Below, in pieces: positions 34,309 through 42,473 of a DNA stretch of 56,328 nucleotides. The position numbers were made by a program, and so were the translations under genes. The stretch is from Deltaproteobacteria bacterium. Its GTDB lineage: Bacteria; Desulfobacterota; DSM-4660; Desulfatiglandales; Desulfatiglandaceae. Each line of letters starts with the position of its first letter. The first letter of the stretch is position 1. Location: positions 1 through 56,328 of the forward strand of contig JAFDHL010000002.1 of NCBI GenBank assembly GCA_019308785.1. The letters are read 5' to 3'. A model generated the notes under the pieces. The model had not been told where the DNA came from. It ran no database searches and saw only the letters and a program-made list of their open reading frames with translations.

Positions 34309-35343
34309 ATGTATCTGCCTTGCGGAACCTTCAATGAGAGCTATAGGCTGGACAGTGCCATTGTGCGCACTAAGGCGCATGTCGCCTGGTGCCTGGCAGG
34401 ATTGGTTTTCTGTTTGCTCCTACTTTTTTCCGGGAGCACGTACCTGATCCACTTTGCCACCCTGACGGCCATCACGATCATCTCTGCACTGGGCCTTCAG
34501 GTCTTAACTGGCTATGCCGGTCAATTCTCCATCGCCCACGCAGCATTTATGGCGGTGGGTGCCTACACTTCGGCGATTCTGACTTATCACGGGGTCCCAC
34601 TGTATCTGTCGCTACCGGCTGCGGCTGTGGTTGCCGGCGTCGTGGGATTGATATTCGGGCTCCCTTCTTTGCGTATCAAAGGCTTTTACCTTTTGATGGC
34701 TACCTTTGCGGCCCAGTTCATCATTATGTACATCATTACCCATTGGCAGGGCCTAACAAAAGGGGAATTCGGACACCCGGCACCAACAGCCATTCAGGAT
34801 GAGCGGGCGTATTTCATCCTCGTCATGGTCTGTCTGGTTGCTTTTACCATAGCAACGAAAAACATCCTTCGTTCCAAGGCGGGGCGCGCTTTTGTGGCGA
34901 TCAACAACAACGACCTGGCTGCGGAATTGATGGGCATCAGTCTGTACCGTTACAAGTTGCTGGCGTTCTTTATTTCATGCCTTTACGCGGGTTTTGCAGG
35001 AGGGCTTTATGCGCATTTCTATCGAATGGTGATGCCCGAGGCCTTTTCTCTGCATTCTTCCATGTGGTTTCTCGGCTACCTGCTCGTTGGGGGGCTTGGC
35101 AGTGTGCCGGGGACTTATTTTGGAGTAATTCTCATCATGGGACTGAACGAAGGTCTGACCAATGGCTTTGCTGTTTTGATCAATATATATCCGGAAGTAA
35201 CGCGGTTTCTGGCTCCCTTTAGGCAGGTTGTTTTTGGGTTGGTGGTCATTCTGTTTCTCATCTATGAGCCCAGGGGTTTGGCCAATAGTTGGGAGAAATT
35301 AAAGAAGTATCTTCACCTCTGGCCCTATCCCTATTGGCCTTAG
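34309..35343 (+). CDS. HAAT-family ABC transporter permease (LivM-like)
   Basis: The second permease subunit has 344 residues and some nine hydrophobic spans. LivM blocks are ALGLQVLTGYAGQFSIAHAAFMAVGAYTSA, GLPSLRIKGFYLLMATFAAQF and the coupling loop SKAGRAFVAINNNDLAAELMGISLYRYK. GYLLVGGLGSVPGTYFGVIL closes the core. LivM proteins usually have this first block directly after two N-terminal spans, as here. It sits immediately downstream of the LivH-like gene. Confidence 0.93.
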   Translation: MYLPCGTFNESYRLDSAIVRTKAHVAWCLAGLVFCLLLLFSGSTYLIHFATLTAITIISALGLQVLTGYAGQFSIAHAAFMAVGAYTSAILTYHGVPLYLSLPAAAVVAGVVGLIFGLPSLRIKGFYLLMATFAAQFIIMYIITHWQGLTKGEFGHPAPTAIQDERAYFILVMVCLVAFTIATKNILRSKAGRAFVAINNNDLAAELMGISLYRYKLLAFFISCLYAGFAGGLYAHFYRMVMPEAFSLHSSMWFLGYLLVGGLGSVPGTYFGVILIMGLNEGLTNGFAVLINIYPEVTRFLAPFRQVVFGLVVILFLIYEPRGLANSWEKLKKYLHLWPYPYWP

Positions 35344-35482
35344 GGGTAGAATGAGGGGAGAAGACAGAAATACTTTGAGGGGAAAGTACCAGAAAGAGGG
35401 CTTCGGTGAAGTTTTCGTTCTCCCGTGCAGGGATCAGGGGAGACGGACTCAACAATTAACCTTAAAATTGGAGGTAGAAAAA

Positions 35483-36775
35483 ATGAAACGTTTAGCAATG
35501 GTTGTCGGAATGTTTGTGGCGTTGGCTTTCGCCTTTAACCTTTTCGTCCCTGGCCATGCTTCCCATGCATTCAAACCTGGGGAAGTCGTCGTGGGAGCAG
35601 CCTGGGACTTGACCGGCCCCTTTGCCCCCAGCGGTACTCCCATCGCGGATGGGGAGCGGGACTATGTCCGTTATGTCAATGAAAAGCTGGGGGGCATCAA
35701 CGGCCATAAAGTTAAATTGATCGGCATTGACACATCCTACAACATGGACAGGGAAATTGCCGCTTACAAAAAGTTTAGGGACGAGGAAAATGTCCTTTTC
35801 ATGACCAATGTGTCATCGGGTGCTGCCATGGCCATAGAGAAGATGCAGACGCCTTACGAAAAAGGAATCTGTCACGAGCATGGGGCCGAACCTACCGCCA
35901 CATTTATCAAGGGCGGATGGTACTTCCCCAGCGTATGTATGTGGGCAGACGGTGGGGGCGCTGTGTTCAAATGGTGGCTTGAAAAACGCTGGTATGCCAA
36001 AAACAACAAGGCTCCGCGGGTTGCCTTGATGCACATGGATGCCCTGCCCGGGAGAACGAGTGCCAAGTACTTTAAAGACCAGTGCAAACAGATGAACATC
36101 CCGGTGGTGATAGAGATGTATACGCCTTTCAAGCCCACCGATACCATGTCTTTTGTGTTGGCCATGAAAAAGGAAAAGCCTGACATCCTTATCGGCATTC
36201 AGACTGCACCCTGCTGGACCGTAATGAGCAAAGACATGCGCCGGGTGGGTCTGAAAATACCCCGTATGTCACCCTATTTCGGACCACTGGACCCTGGTGC
36301 CATCAAAGGAATGGGCAAGGCAGGCATCGGCATGCTCTCTTTCCTTCCGTACGCCACCCAAGACGACAAGGATGTGGAGGCCATCAAGGTTATCCATCAG
36401 CTTGCCAAGGAATGGCACAAAGGTGTCGTGCCTACGCGTCATACCTACTACTGGGGATGGTTCCGGATGGCCATGAAACTGGAAGCCATCAAAAGGGCCA
36501 TGGACAAGGTGGGTTATGAGCGACTCACAAAGGATATCCAGGAGGGTCGCAAGGTGGTTCGCGAGGTCTGCGCCCATAATATGAAGGGATATACGGCAAT
36601 GGGAATGGTTGCCCCCATTACATTCTCCGAAGAAGACCACAGGCCTTATCAGAAGATCCGGGCCTTCGAAGTGGTCGAAGGGGCAAAGGGGCTCACCATC
36701 AAGGCGGTCTCCGGATGGATTGATGTGCCCAAACTGAGGCCGGAGCAGATGAATGCCGACTGGTGGGTGAAATAG
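35483..36775 (+). CDS. HAAT-family substrate-binding protein (LivK-like)
   Basis: This periplasmic receptor of the transporter has about 430 residues from ATG 35483, which has GGAGG about 8 bp upstream. The longer frame from 35351 is not supported. A signal peptide (KRLAMVVGMFVALAFAFNLF, cut near VPGHASHA) is followed by a type I periplasmic-binding fold: VVVGAAWDLTGPFAPSGTPI, YVRYVNEKLGGINGHKVKLIGIDTSY and a later MHMDALPGRTSAKYFKD. Its many Trp, Met and Tyr residues (GGAVFKWWLEKRWYAKNN) fit a large hydrophobic ligand. It precedes livF. Confidence 0.92.
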   Translation: MKRLAMVVGMFVALAFAFNLFVPGHASHAFKPGEVVVGAAWDLTGPFAPSGTPIADGERDYVRYVNEKLGGINGHKVKLIGIDTSYNMDREIAAYKKFRDEENVLFMTNVSSGAAMAIEKMQTPYEKGICHEHGAEPTATFIKGGWYFPSVCMWADGGGAVFKWWLEKRWYAKNNKAPRVALMHMDALPGRTSAKYFKDQCKQMNIPVVIEMYTPFKPTDTMSFVLAMKKEKPDILIGIQTAPCWTVMSKDMRRVGLKIPRMSPYFGPLDPGAIKGMGKAGIGMLSFLPYATQDDKDVEAIKVIHQLAKEWHKGVVPTRHTYYWGWFRMAMKLEAIKRAMDKVGYERLTKDIQEGRKVVREVCAHNMKGYTAMGMVAPITFSEEDHRPYQKIRAFEVVEGAKGLTIKAVSGWIDVPKLRPEQMNADWWVK

Positions 36776-36781
36776 GTCTAT

Positions 36782-37642
36782 ATGGAGTTGTTCCCTTCCG
36801 GAGGATCAAGAAAGCCCCTGGAAGGGGCTCTCCTCAATCAAAGCCTGGAGGAAGTCTTGTTAACGGTTAATAACATCGAGGTGAAGTACTTGGGGGTGAT
36901 TCTCGTCCTCCGCGGCGTGTACATGGAGGTCCGGGAAAGGCAAATCGTCAGCCTCCTTGGCGCAAACGGTGCCGGGAAAACCACGGTTTTGAAGGCCATA
37001 TCAGGTCTGCTGAAATCAGAAGAAGGTGAGGTGACCGACGGCAAAATCGAGTTCCTGGAAGAGAGGGTTGACAAGAAAAACCCGGAGGAACTGGTGCGAC
37101 TTGGAATCATCCAGATTCTGGAAGGCCGTCGTGTTTTCCAACATCTGACCATTGAAGAAAACCTATTGGTAGGATCCACGAATCCTGCGTCCACCAAGAC
37201 GGATCTGGAGAAATGCTACGGCTATTTCGAACCGCTCAAAAGAATGCAAAACCGGATCACCGGTTATCTTTCTGGGGGCGAACAGCAGATGCTTGTTATC
37301 GCCCGAGCCCTCATGGCAAGGCCAAAGCTTATGCTCTTAGACGAACCTTCAATGGGGCTGGCTCCCTTGCTCGTGCAGGAAATCTTTGGGATTGTATCCT
37401 CCCTGATGAAAGATGAAGATATGTCTGTGCTCCTGGTTGAACAAAATGCATTGGCTGCGCTTTCCATTGCCGATTACGGGTACGTCATGGAAAGCGGCAA
37501 GATTGTTCTGGACGGAGCGGCGAACGAACTCAGAGAGAACGAGGATGTTAAGGAATTCTACCTTGGACTGTCTGATCTGGGGAAAAGGAGGAGTTATCGG
37601 GAGGTCAAACACTATAAGAGAAGAAAACGGTGGCTCGGCTAA
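36782..37642 (+). CDS. HAAT-family ABC transporter ATPase (LivF-like)
   Basis: The second ATPase of the transporter has 286 residues. Walker A is LGANGAGKTTVLKAISGLL, and the LivF-specific block is ILEGRRVFQHLTIEENLLVG. The signature is YLSGGEQQMLVIARALMARP, Walker B is LMLLDEPSMGLAP, and LLVEQNALAAL holds the usual Gln in place of the switch His. About 25 N-terminal and 25 basic C-terminal residues exceed the typical LivF length. With livG, livH, livM and livK it completes a full five-part system. Confidence 0.93.
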   Translation: MELFPSGGSRKPLEGALLNQSLEEVLLTVNNIEVKYLGVILVLRGVYMEVRERQIVSLLGANGAGKTTVLKAISGLLKSEEGEVTDGKIEFLEERVDKKNPEELVRLGIIQILEGRRVFQHLTIEENLLVGSTNPASTKTDLEKCYGYFEPLKRMQNRITGYLSGGEQQMLVIARALMARPKLMLLDEPSMGLAPLLVQEIFGIVSSLMKDEDMSVLLVEQNALAALSIADYGYVMESGKIVLDGAANELRENEDVKEFYLGLSDLGKRRSYREVKHYKRRKRWLG

Positions 37643-37725
37643 ATGTCAGGAGAGATCAGCCAGAATTTTCCTTCCCGTGAGCATGGTTTGTACGTGGGGT
37701 TTTATGTTAGGAGGAGTTAAGAAAA

Positions 37726-38640
37726 GTGAAAAGAAAAGTCGTCGTTAGTGCTGCAATCACTGGAGCTATCCACACGCCCACCATGTCACCTTATCTCCCG
37801 ATTACACCCGAACAAATTGCAAGGGACGCCGTTGCTGCGGTAGAGGCGGGCGCTGCAGAGGTACATATTCACGCGCGGGATCCTGAAAATGGTCATCCCA
37901 GTGCAGATTTGTCGCTCTTTAGGGAGATCGTTCAGGAGATAAGGCGTGAATGTGACGCAATAATTTGCCTGTCCACAGGCGGCGGGCAGGGGATGAGTGT
38001 TGAGGAAAGGGTTTCCGTTGTTCCGGAGTTCAAGCCGGAACTGGCTTCGCTGAATATGGGTTCCATAAATTTCGGCATGTTTCCCCTAGCCAAGAAATAC
38101 AAAGACTGGATCTATGACTGGGAAAAGCCTTTTCTGGAGCGCACTCGTGGGTTTATATTCCCAAATACCTTCTCGGATATTGAGAGAGTCCTAAGAATCA
38201 TGAAGGACAACGGAACCAAGCCGGAACTGGAGATATATGATGTGGGACATCTCTACAACCTCTTCCATATCATGAGCGAGAATGAGGGATTGCTGGATGA
38301 ACCGATTTATATCCAATTTGTAACCGGGATCTTAGGTGGCATAGGCGCGGCCATAGAAAATCTGGTCTTTCTCAAGAGCACTGCAGATCGTTTACTTGGA
38401 TCGGATCGCTACCACTGGTCTGCTATAGGAGCAGGCCAGATGCAGTTTCCGATCTGTGCGACCGCAGCACTGCTGGAGGGCAATTGCAGAGTAGGTTTAG
38501 AGGATAACCTGAATATTGAGAAGAATGTTCTGGCCAAGTCCAATGCGGATCAGGTCATGAAAATAGTCAATATATTGAGTCAGTTCTCATTGGAAATTGC
38601 GTCTACATCAGAAGCCAGGCAGATGATGGGACTGGCATAA
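37726..38640 (+). CDS. Beta-keto acid cleavage enzyme (BKACE, DUF849)
   Basis: BKACE enzymes transfer an acetyl unit from acetyl-CoA to a beta-keto acid, giving acetoacetate and a shortened acyl-CoA. The type member acts on 3-keto-5-aminohexanoate in lysine fermentation, but most have other substrates. The 304-residue TIM barrel starts with GTG behind GGAGGAG. Zinc-ligand motif VHIHARDPENGHPS lies near 46-59, with the LSTGGGQGM and LEIYDVGHLYNL blocks. It links a beta-keto acid intermediate to acetoacetate in this pathway. Confidence 0.93.
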   Translation: MKRKVVVSAAITGAIHTPTMSPYLPITPEQIARDAVAAVEAGAAEVHIHARDPENGHPSADLSLFREIVQEIRRECDAIICLSTGGGQGMSVEERVSVVPEFKPELASLNMGSINFGMFPLAKKYKDWIYDWEKPFLERTRGFIFPNTFSDIERVLRIMKDNGTKPELEIYDVGHLYNLFHIMSENEGLLDEPIYIQFVTGILGGIGAAIENLVFLKSTADRLLGSDRYHWSAIGAGQMQFPICATAALLEGNCRVGLEDNLNIEKNVLAKSNADQVMKIVNILSQFSLEIASTSEARQMMGLA

Positions 38641-38673
38641 AGGGGAAGCACTTACGGACGAGGTTGCACAGAG

Positions 38674-39456
38674 ATGGATTCGGAACACATCTTGCTGAAA
38701 CGAATAGAGAACAAGGCGACGATCACCATAAGCAATCCGGGAAAACTGAATGCCCTGACACACGACATTATGCGAGAGTTCTCCCAAGTGCTGAAAGAGG
38801 TATCAAAAGATAGCCGGATCCGGGTCGTCATACTGACAGGGCAGGGCGACCGTGCTTTCGTGACAGGTGCGGATATCAGCAAAATAGAAAAAATGACCAC
38901 CGTCCAGATCCTGCACGAACTACCGGAAATGCAAGATATCGTGCGGCAGTTGGAGTGTCTTCCTCAACCCACAATTGCGAGGGTGAACGGTATTGCATTA
39001 GGGGGTGGAACCGAACTGACGCTTGCCTGCGACCTCCGTATTGCCTCGGAAAACGCTGTTTTCGGTCTCCCGGAAGTTAAACTGGGGATTATCCCGGGCT
39101 ATGGCGGGACCCAAAGACTGCCGCGGATTATCGGAATAGCCAAGGCCAAGGAACTTCTTTTTACGGGAGATCAGGTGAGTGCCGATGAGGCATTGCGCAT
39201 GGGGTTGGTTAATCAGGTTGTGCCATACGATCAACTCGATGCGGCCGTAGATAGTTTTTCCGAAAAGCTGCTTGCCCTGCCGCCGCTCAGCCTGAGATTT
39301 CTCAAGGAGGCAGTCAACTTCGGGATGCAGATGGATCTGGAAAGTGCCATCCGAATGGAATCTCGCCTCTTTGCCAACTGTTTTGGGAGTGAGGACAGAG
39401 TCGAAGGGGTCAGGGCGTTCCTGGAAAAGCGAAAGGCTGAGTTCAAGGGCTATTGA
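38674..39456 (+). CDS. Enoyl-CoA hydratase/isomerase (crotonase) A
   Basis: The 260-residue crotonase has both catalytic Glu residues of hydratases: GIALGGGTELTLACDLRIA and FGLPEVKLGIIPGYGGTQRLPRIIG. The CoA-binding FVTGADISKIEKM block lies near residue 68 and the C-terminal AFLEKRKAEFKGY is typical. It adds water to 2-enoyl-CoA in beta-oxidation. It follows the BKACE gene by 33 bp and precedes a 170-bp gap. Confidence 0.94.
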   Translation: MDSEHILLKRIENKATITISNPGKLNALTHDIMREFSQVLKEVSKDSRIRVVILTGQGDRAFVTGADISKIEKMTTVQILHELPEMQDIVRQLECLPQPTIARVNGIALGGGTELTLACDLRIASENAVFGLPEVKLGIIPGYGGTQRLPRIIGIAKAKELLFTGDQVSADEALRMGLVNQVVPYDQLDAAVDSFSEKLLALPPLSLRFLKEAVNFGMQMDLESAIRMESRLFANCFGSEDRVEGVRAFLEKRKAEFKGY

Positions 39457-39627
39457 AAGGGTCGGACGACGACTGCCAGCGAGTGAAGCCGAGATAAGCA
39501 GACAGAAGGACTGAAAAAATCGGCTGTCCGGGCAGGAATCACTGTTCGGGAGGAACAGAACCTCCTTGGAAATTAAAACGTCAATTTATTGTCAAGGTTT
39601 TAGCGAAACGATCTACTAGAGGAAATC

Positions 39628-41151
39628 ATGGGCGTTACTGATTTTACATTTTACAGCATAATTAATCGCAATGCTTTTTGCTTCGGGAAAAGACAAGCGT
39701 GGTTTGAGGTTGATGACGGGCGTACCTTAACTTTTCAGGAGTACAAGCAAAGGGTTGATCATCTCGCCTTGGGTTTGGAAAAACGCGGATTGGGCAAGGG
39801 CGATCGAATTGGCGTATTGGGCAAGAACAGCCTGGAGTATTTCCTGCTGTATGGGGCGGCAGCTGCCCTTGGCGCCGTTATTTTGCCGATCAACTGGAGA
39901 CTTTCGCCGGAGGAGGTCTGGTTCAATCTGAACGATTGTACCCCCAAGGTCTTATTTGCAGACTGGGAGTATCAAGGGTTGATTGAGGGAATAAGGGACA
40001 GACTTCCGTCGGTGAGTACTTATGTGAACCTAGATCTAGAAGATGGGGGTTTTCTGGATTTTGCGAACCTTATGAATAACCCCGGAGACTTCGAGCCTCC
40101 AAATGTGTCTTCTGAAGACGGATTTGTAATCATGCACACGGCGGCGGTTGGAGGGAGACCCAAGGGCGCCCTGTTGAGCCATGCCAATTTGATGGCGGCC
40201 AACATGCACCTTCATTACTTCTTACATGAAACCACCCGGGACGTAAACCTCAACGTACTGCCGATCTTCCATATTGGAGGACTGTGCGGGGTAATGGTGG
40301 CATTCCATGCCGGTGCCCTAAATTTGAATCTGAAAAAGTTCGACGCGGTAAAGGCTGTTGAACTCATTGCTAAAAGGAATGCCTCTATCCTGTTTGAACT
40401 TGGCCCCATTCTTGCTTTGATACTTGATCAAAGCGAAAAGGCCGGAAAGGAGATTCCGTGCCTGAGAGCGGTTGTGGGTATTGATGCTCCGGATGACATA
40501 GAGAGATATCAGGAAAAGACCGGGGGGACCTTCTTTACCCTTTACGGACAGACGGAGGTCTCTGCATATGCGACCTTCGGACGTTACAATGATAGGCCCG
40601 GCTCGGCAGGCAGGCCTGTCCCCTTCGGAGAAGTACGCATTGCGGACGAAAGTGACCTTCCGTTGCCGGTCAACCAGGTGGGTGAGATCATCACCCGAGG
40701 TCCCCACGTTTTCAAAGGTTACTGGAACCTTCCTGAAGACAACGCCTACACTTTCCGAAATGGATGGCACCACACCGGTGATCTGGGGCGCTTCGATGAA
40801 GATGGCTTCCTTTGGTATGAAGGTCGAAAGGCTGACAAAGAACTGATCAAACCGGGGGGAGAGAATGTCTACCCGGCCGAGGTGGAAAACGTCATACAGC
40901 AGCACCCGGCAATCAAAAGAGCCGTTGTTTTCGGGGTTCCCGATCCGAAATGGCACGAAGGTATAAAGGCTGTATGCCAGCTTAAAGCGGGTTATACTCT
41001 TGGCGCCCAGGAGTTAATAGATTTTGTAGGGGCGCGTATTGCAAGATACAAGAAACCCCAATATGTTGAATTTATAAATAATTTTCCTGTCTCTGCAGAT
41101 GGGTCGGCGGACAGGAACAAGATAAAGGAGCTTTACGGAGAAAGCCAGTAG
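39628..41151 (+). CDS. AMP-forming acyl-CoA ligase (B)
   Basis: This ANL-superfamily ligase has 507 residues. The P-loop is unusual, MHTAAVGGRPKGALLSH, instead of the common TSGTTGxPKG. Other motifs are normal: TLYGQTEVSAYA, WHHTGDLGRFDEDGFLWYEGRKADKELIKPGGENVYPAEVE with the hinge Asp and Arg, and RNKIKELYG with the catalytic Lys. It probably activates a medium-chain or aromatic-like acid. It starts a new transcription group with thiolase and mutase 2 downstream; a GTCAAT-TT-ATTGTC sequence upstream at 39580-39593 resembles the palindrome of the first operon. Confidence 0.93.
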   Translation: MGVTDFTFYSIINRNAFCFGKRQAWFEVDDGRTLTFQEYKQRVDHLALGLEKRGLGKGDRIGVLGKNSLEYFLLYGAAAALGAVILPINWRLSPEEVWFNLNDCTPKVLFADWEYQGLIEGIRDRLPSVSTYVNLDLEDGGFLDFANLMNNPGDFEPPNVSSEDGFVIMHTAAVGGRPKGALLSHANLMAANMHLHYFLHETTRDVNLNVLPIFHIGGLCGVMVAFHAGALNLNLKKFDAVKAVELIAKRNASILFELGPILALILDQSEKAGKEIPCLRAVVGIDAPDDIERYQEKTGGTFFTLYGQTEVSAYATFGRYNDRPGSAGRPVPFGEVRIADESDLPLPVNQVGEIITRGPHVFKGYWNLPEDNAYTFRNGWHHTGDLGRFDEDGFLWYEGRKADKELIKPGGENVYPAEVENVIQQHPAIKRAVVFGVPDPKWHEGIKAVCQLKAGYTLGAQELIDFVGARIARYKKPQYVEFINNFPVSADGSADRNKIKELYGESQ

Positions 41152-41167
41152 AACAGGAGTATCTCAC

Positions 41168-42382
41168 ATGGGGCAGATCGTAATCGTAGAGGGACTTAGA
41201 ACAGCGGTAGGCCGATTTGGGGGCGCCTTAAAGGATTTCCGTGCACAGGATTTAGGAGGCATAGTCATAAAGGCCGTTATGGAAAAGACCGGAATTGATC
41301 CTGAGTTGATTGACGAGGTTGTGATGGGTAACTGCCACTATAATGGCTATCCCGGGGTAGCTCGCCTCAGCCTTTTTCGAGCCGGACTCCCTTATAGCAT
41401 TCCGGCACAGACCGTGGAACGTCAGTGTGCTTCGGGTCTGCTGGCGGTGACAACCGCATGTGATCTCATTACTTCGGGTAATGCCGAGATTGTTCTTGCA
41501 GGCGGCACCGAAGCCATGAGTTCCATTCCCTATTATATGGAAGGGGCACGCTGGGGACTGCGCTCGGGGAATAAGAATTTGTTCGACGGATTTTTTGAAG
41601 GCAGTGTGAGAACCTGCGGAGACGTGGACCAGTGGGGGCTCTACATGGGAAAACGTTGCAGCATGGGGATTACCGCAGAGAACGTGGCCCGGAAACACAA
41701 TATCTCTCGAGAGTCTCAGGATCAATTTGCCTGCGAGAGTCACTTGAAGTCGGCTAGGGCGATCAAGGAGGGCAAATTCAAGAATGAAATCATTCCCGTT
41801 GAGGTGCCCCAGCGAAAAGGCGTCCCGGTTGTTTTCGACACCGACGAGGGCGTCAGAGAGGACAGCACAGTAGAAAAGCTCTCTAAACTGCCACCGGCCT
41901 TTGTGAAAGACGGAACAGTGACTGCCGGCAATTCCTCACCGCTGAATGACGGGGCAAGCTGCCTTCTGATGATGCGAGAGGAGAAGGCCCAAGACCTGGG
42001 ATTTAAGCCCCGTCTGAAGGTGGGACCCTATTCTTCGGCAGGGGTTCATCCGGCCTACATGGGGCTTGGTCCGGTTCCCGCAATCCAAAAGCTTATGGAA
42101 AAGACAGGGGTAAAGCTTTCGGATTTTGATTTGATCGAACTTAATGAGGCCTTTGCGGCCCAGTCTCTGGGCGTGATTAAGGAGCTGGAATTCACTGAAA
42201 GGGAACTGGAAAAGCTTAATGTTAACGGCGGCGCCATTGCACTGGGGCATGCGCTGGGAAATTCGGGATCAAGACTGATCATTGCGCTCATGAATGAATT
42301 AGAGAGGAAGGATCTCAAAAGAGGTTTGGTAAGTCTCTGTGTGGGAGGAGGCCAGGGCATGGCCATAATGCTTGAAAGGTAG
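41168..42382 (+). CDS. Acetyl-CoA acyltransferase (thiolase) A
   Basis: The 404-residue thiolase cleaves 3-ketoacyl-CoA with CoA. The acylated Cys lies in VERQCASGLLAVTTA (about residue 87), the His region is NGGAIALGHALGNSG (Ala where Pro is usual in GHP), and the second Cys is in SLCVGGGQGMAIM. The start ATG is 16 bp after the ligase stop. It is close to the acetyl-CoA acetyltransferase type and ends 91 bp before mutase 2. Confidence 0.94.
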   Translation: MGQIVIVEGLRTAVGRFGGALKDFRAQDLGGIVIKAVMEKTGIDPELIDEVVMGNCHYNGYPGVARLSLFRAGLPYSIPAQTVERQCASGLLAVTTACDLITSGNAEIVLAGGTEAMSSIPYYMEGARWGLRSGNKNLFDGFFEGSVRTCGDVDQWGLYMGKRCSMGITAENVARKHNISRESQDQFACESHLKSARAIKEGKFKNEIIPVEVPQRKGVPVVFDTDEGVREDSTVEKLSKLPPAFVKDGTVTAGNSSPLNDGASCLLMMREEKAQDLGFKPRLKVGPYSSAGVHPAYMGLGPVPAIQKLMEKTGVKLSDFDLIELNEAFAAQSLGVIKELEFTERELEKLNVNGGAIALGHALGNSGSRLIIALMNELERKDLKRGLVSLCVGGGQGMAIMLER

Positions 42383-42473
42383 GTGATGAGAAAGAGACCT
42401 GTGAACAAGGCGTTTTTACCGAGGTAGTATCCTGTTGGGGCCAATAGAAAATTGAAAAATCGGAGATATCCGC

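Noticed and set aside
35351-35482. N-terminal extension of the LivK-like binding protein
   Set aside because: The signal peptide begins at 35483 behind a strong ribosome site; upstream residues would block secretion.
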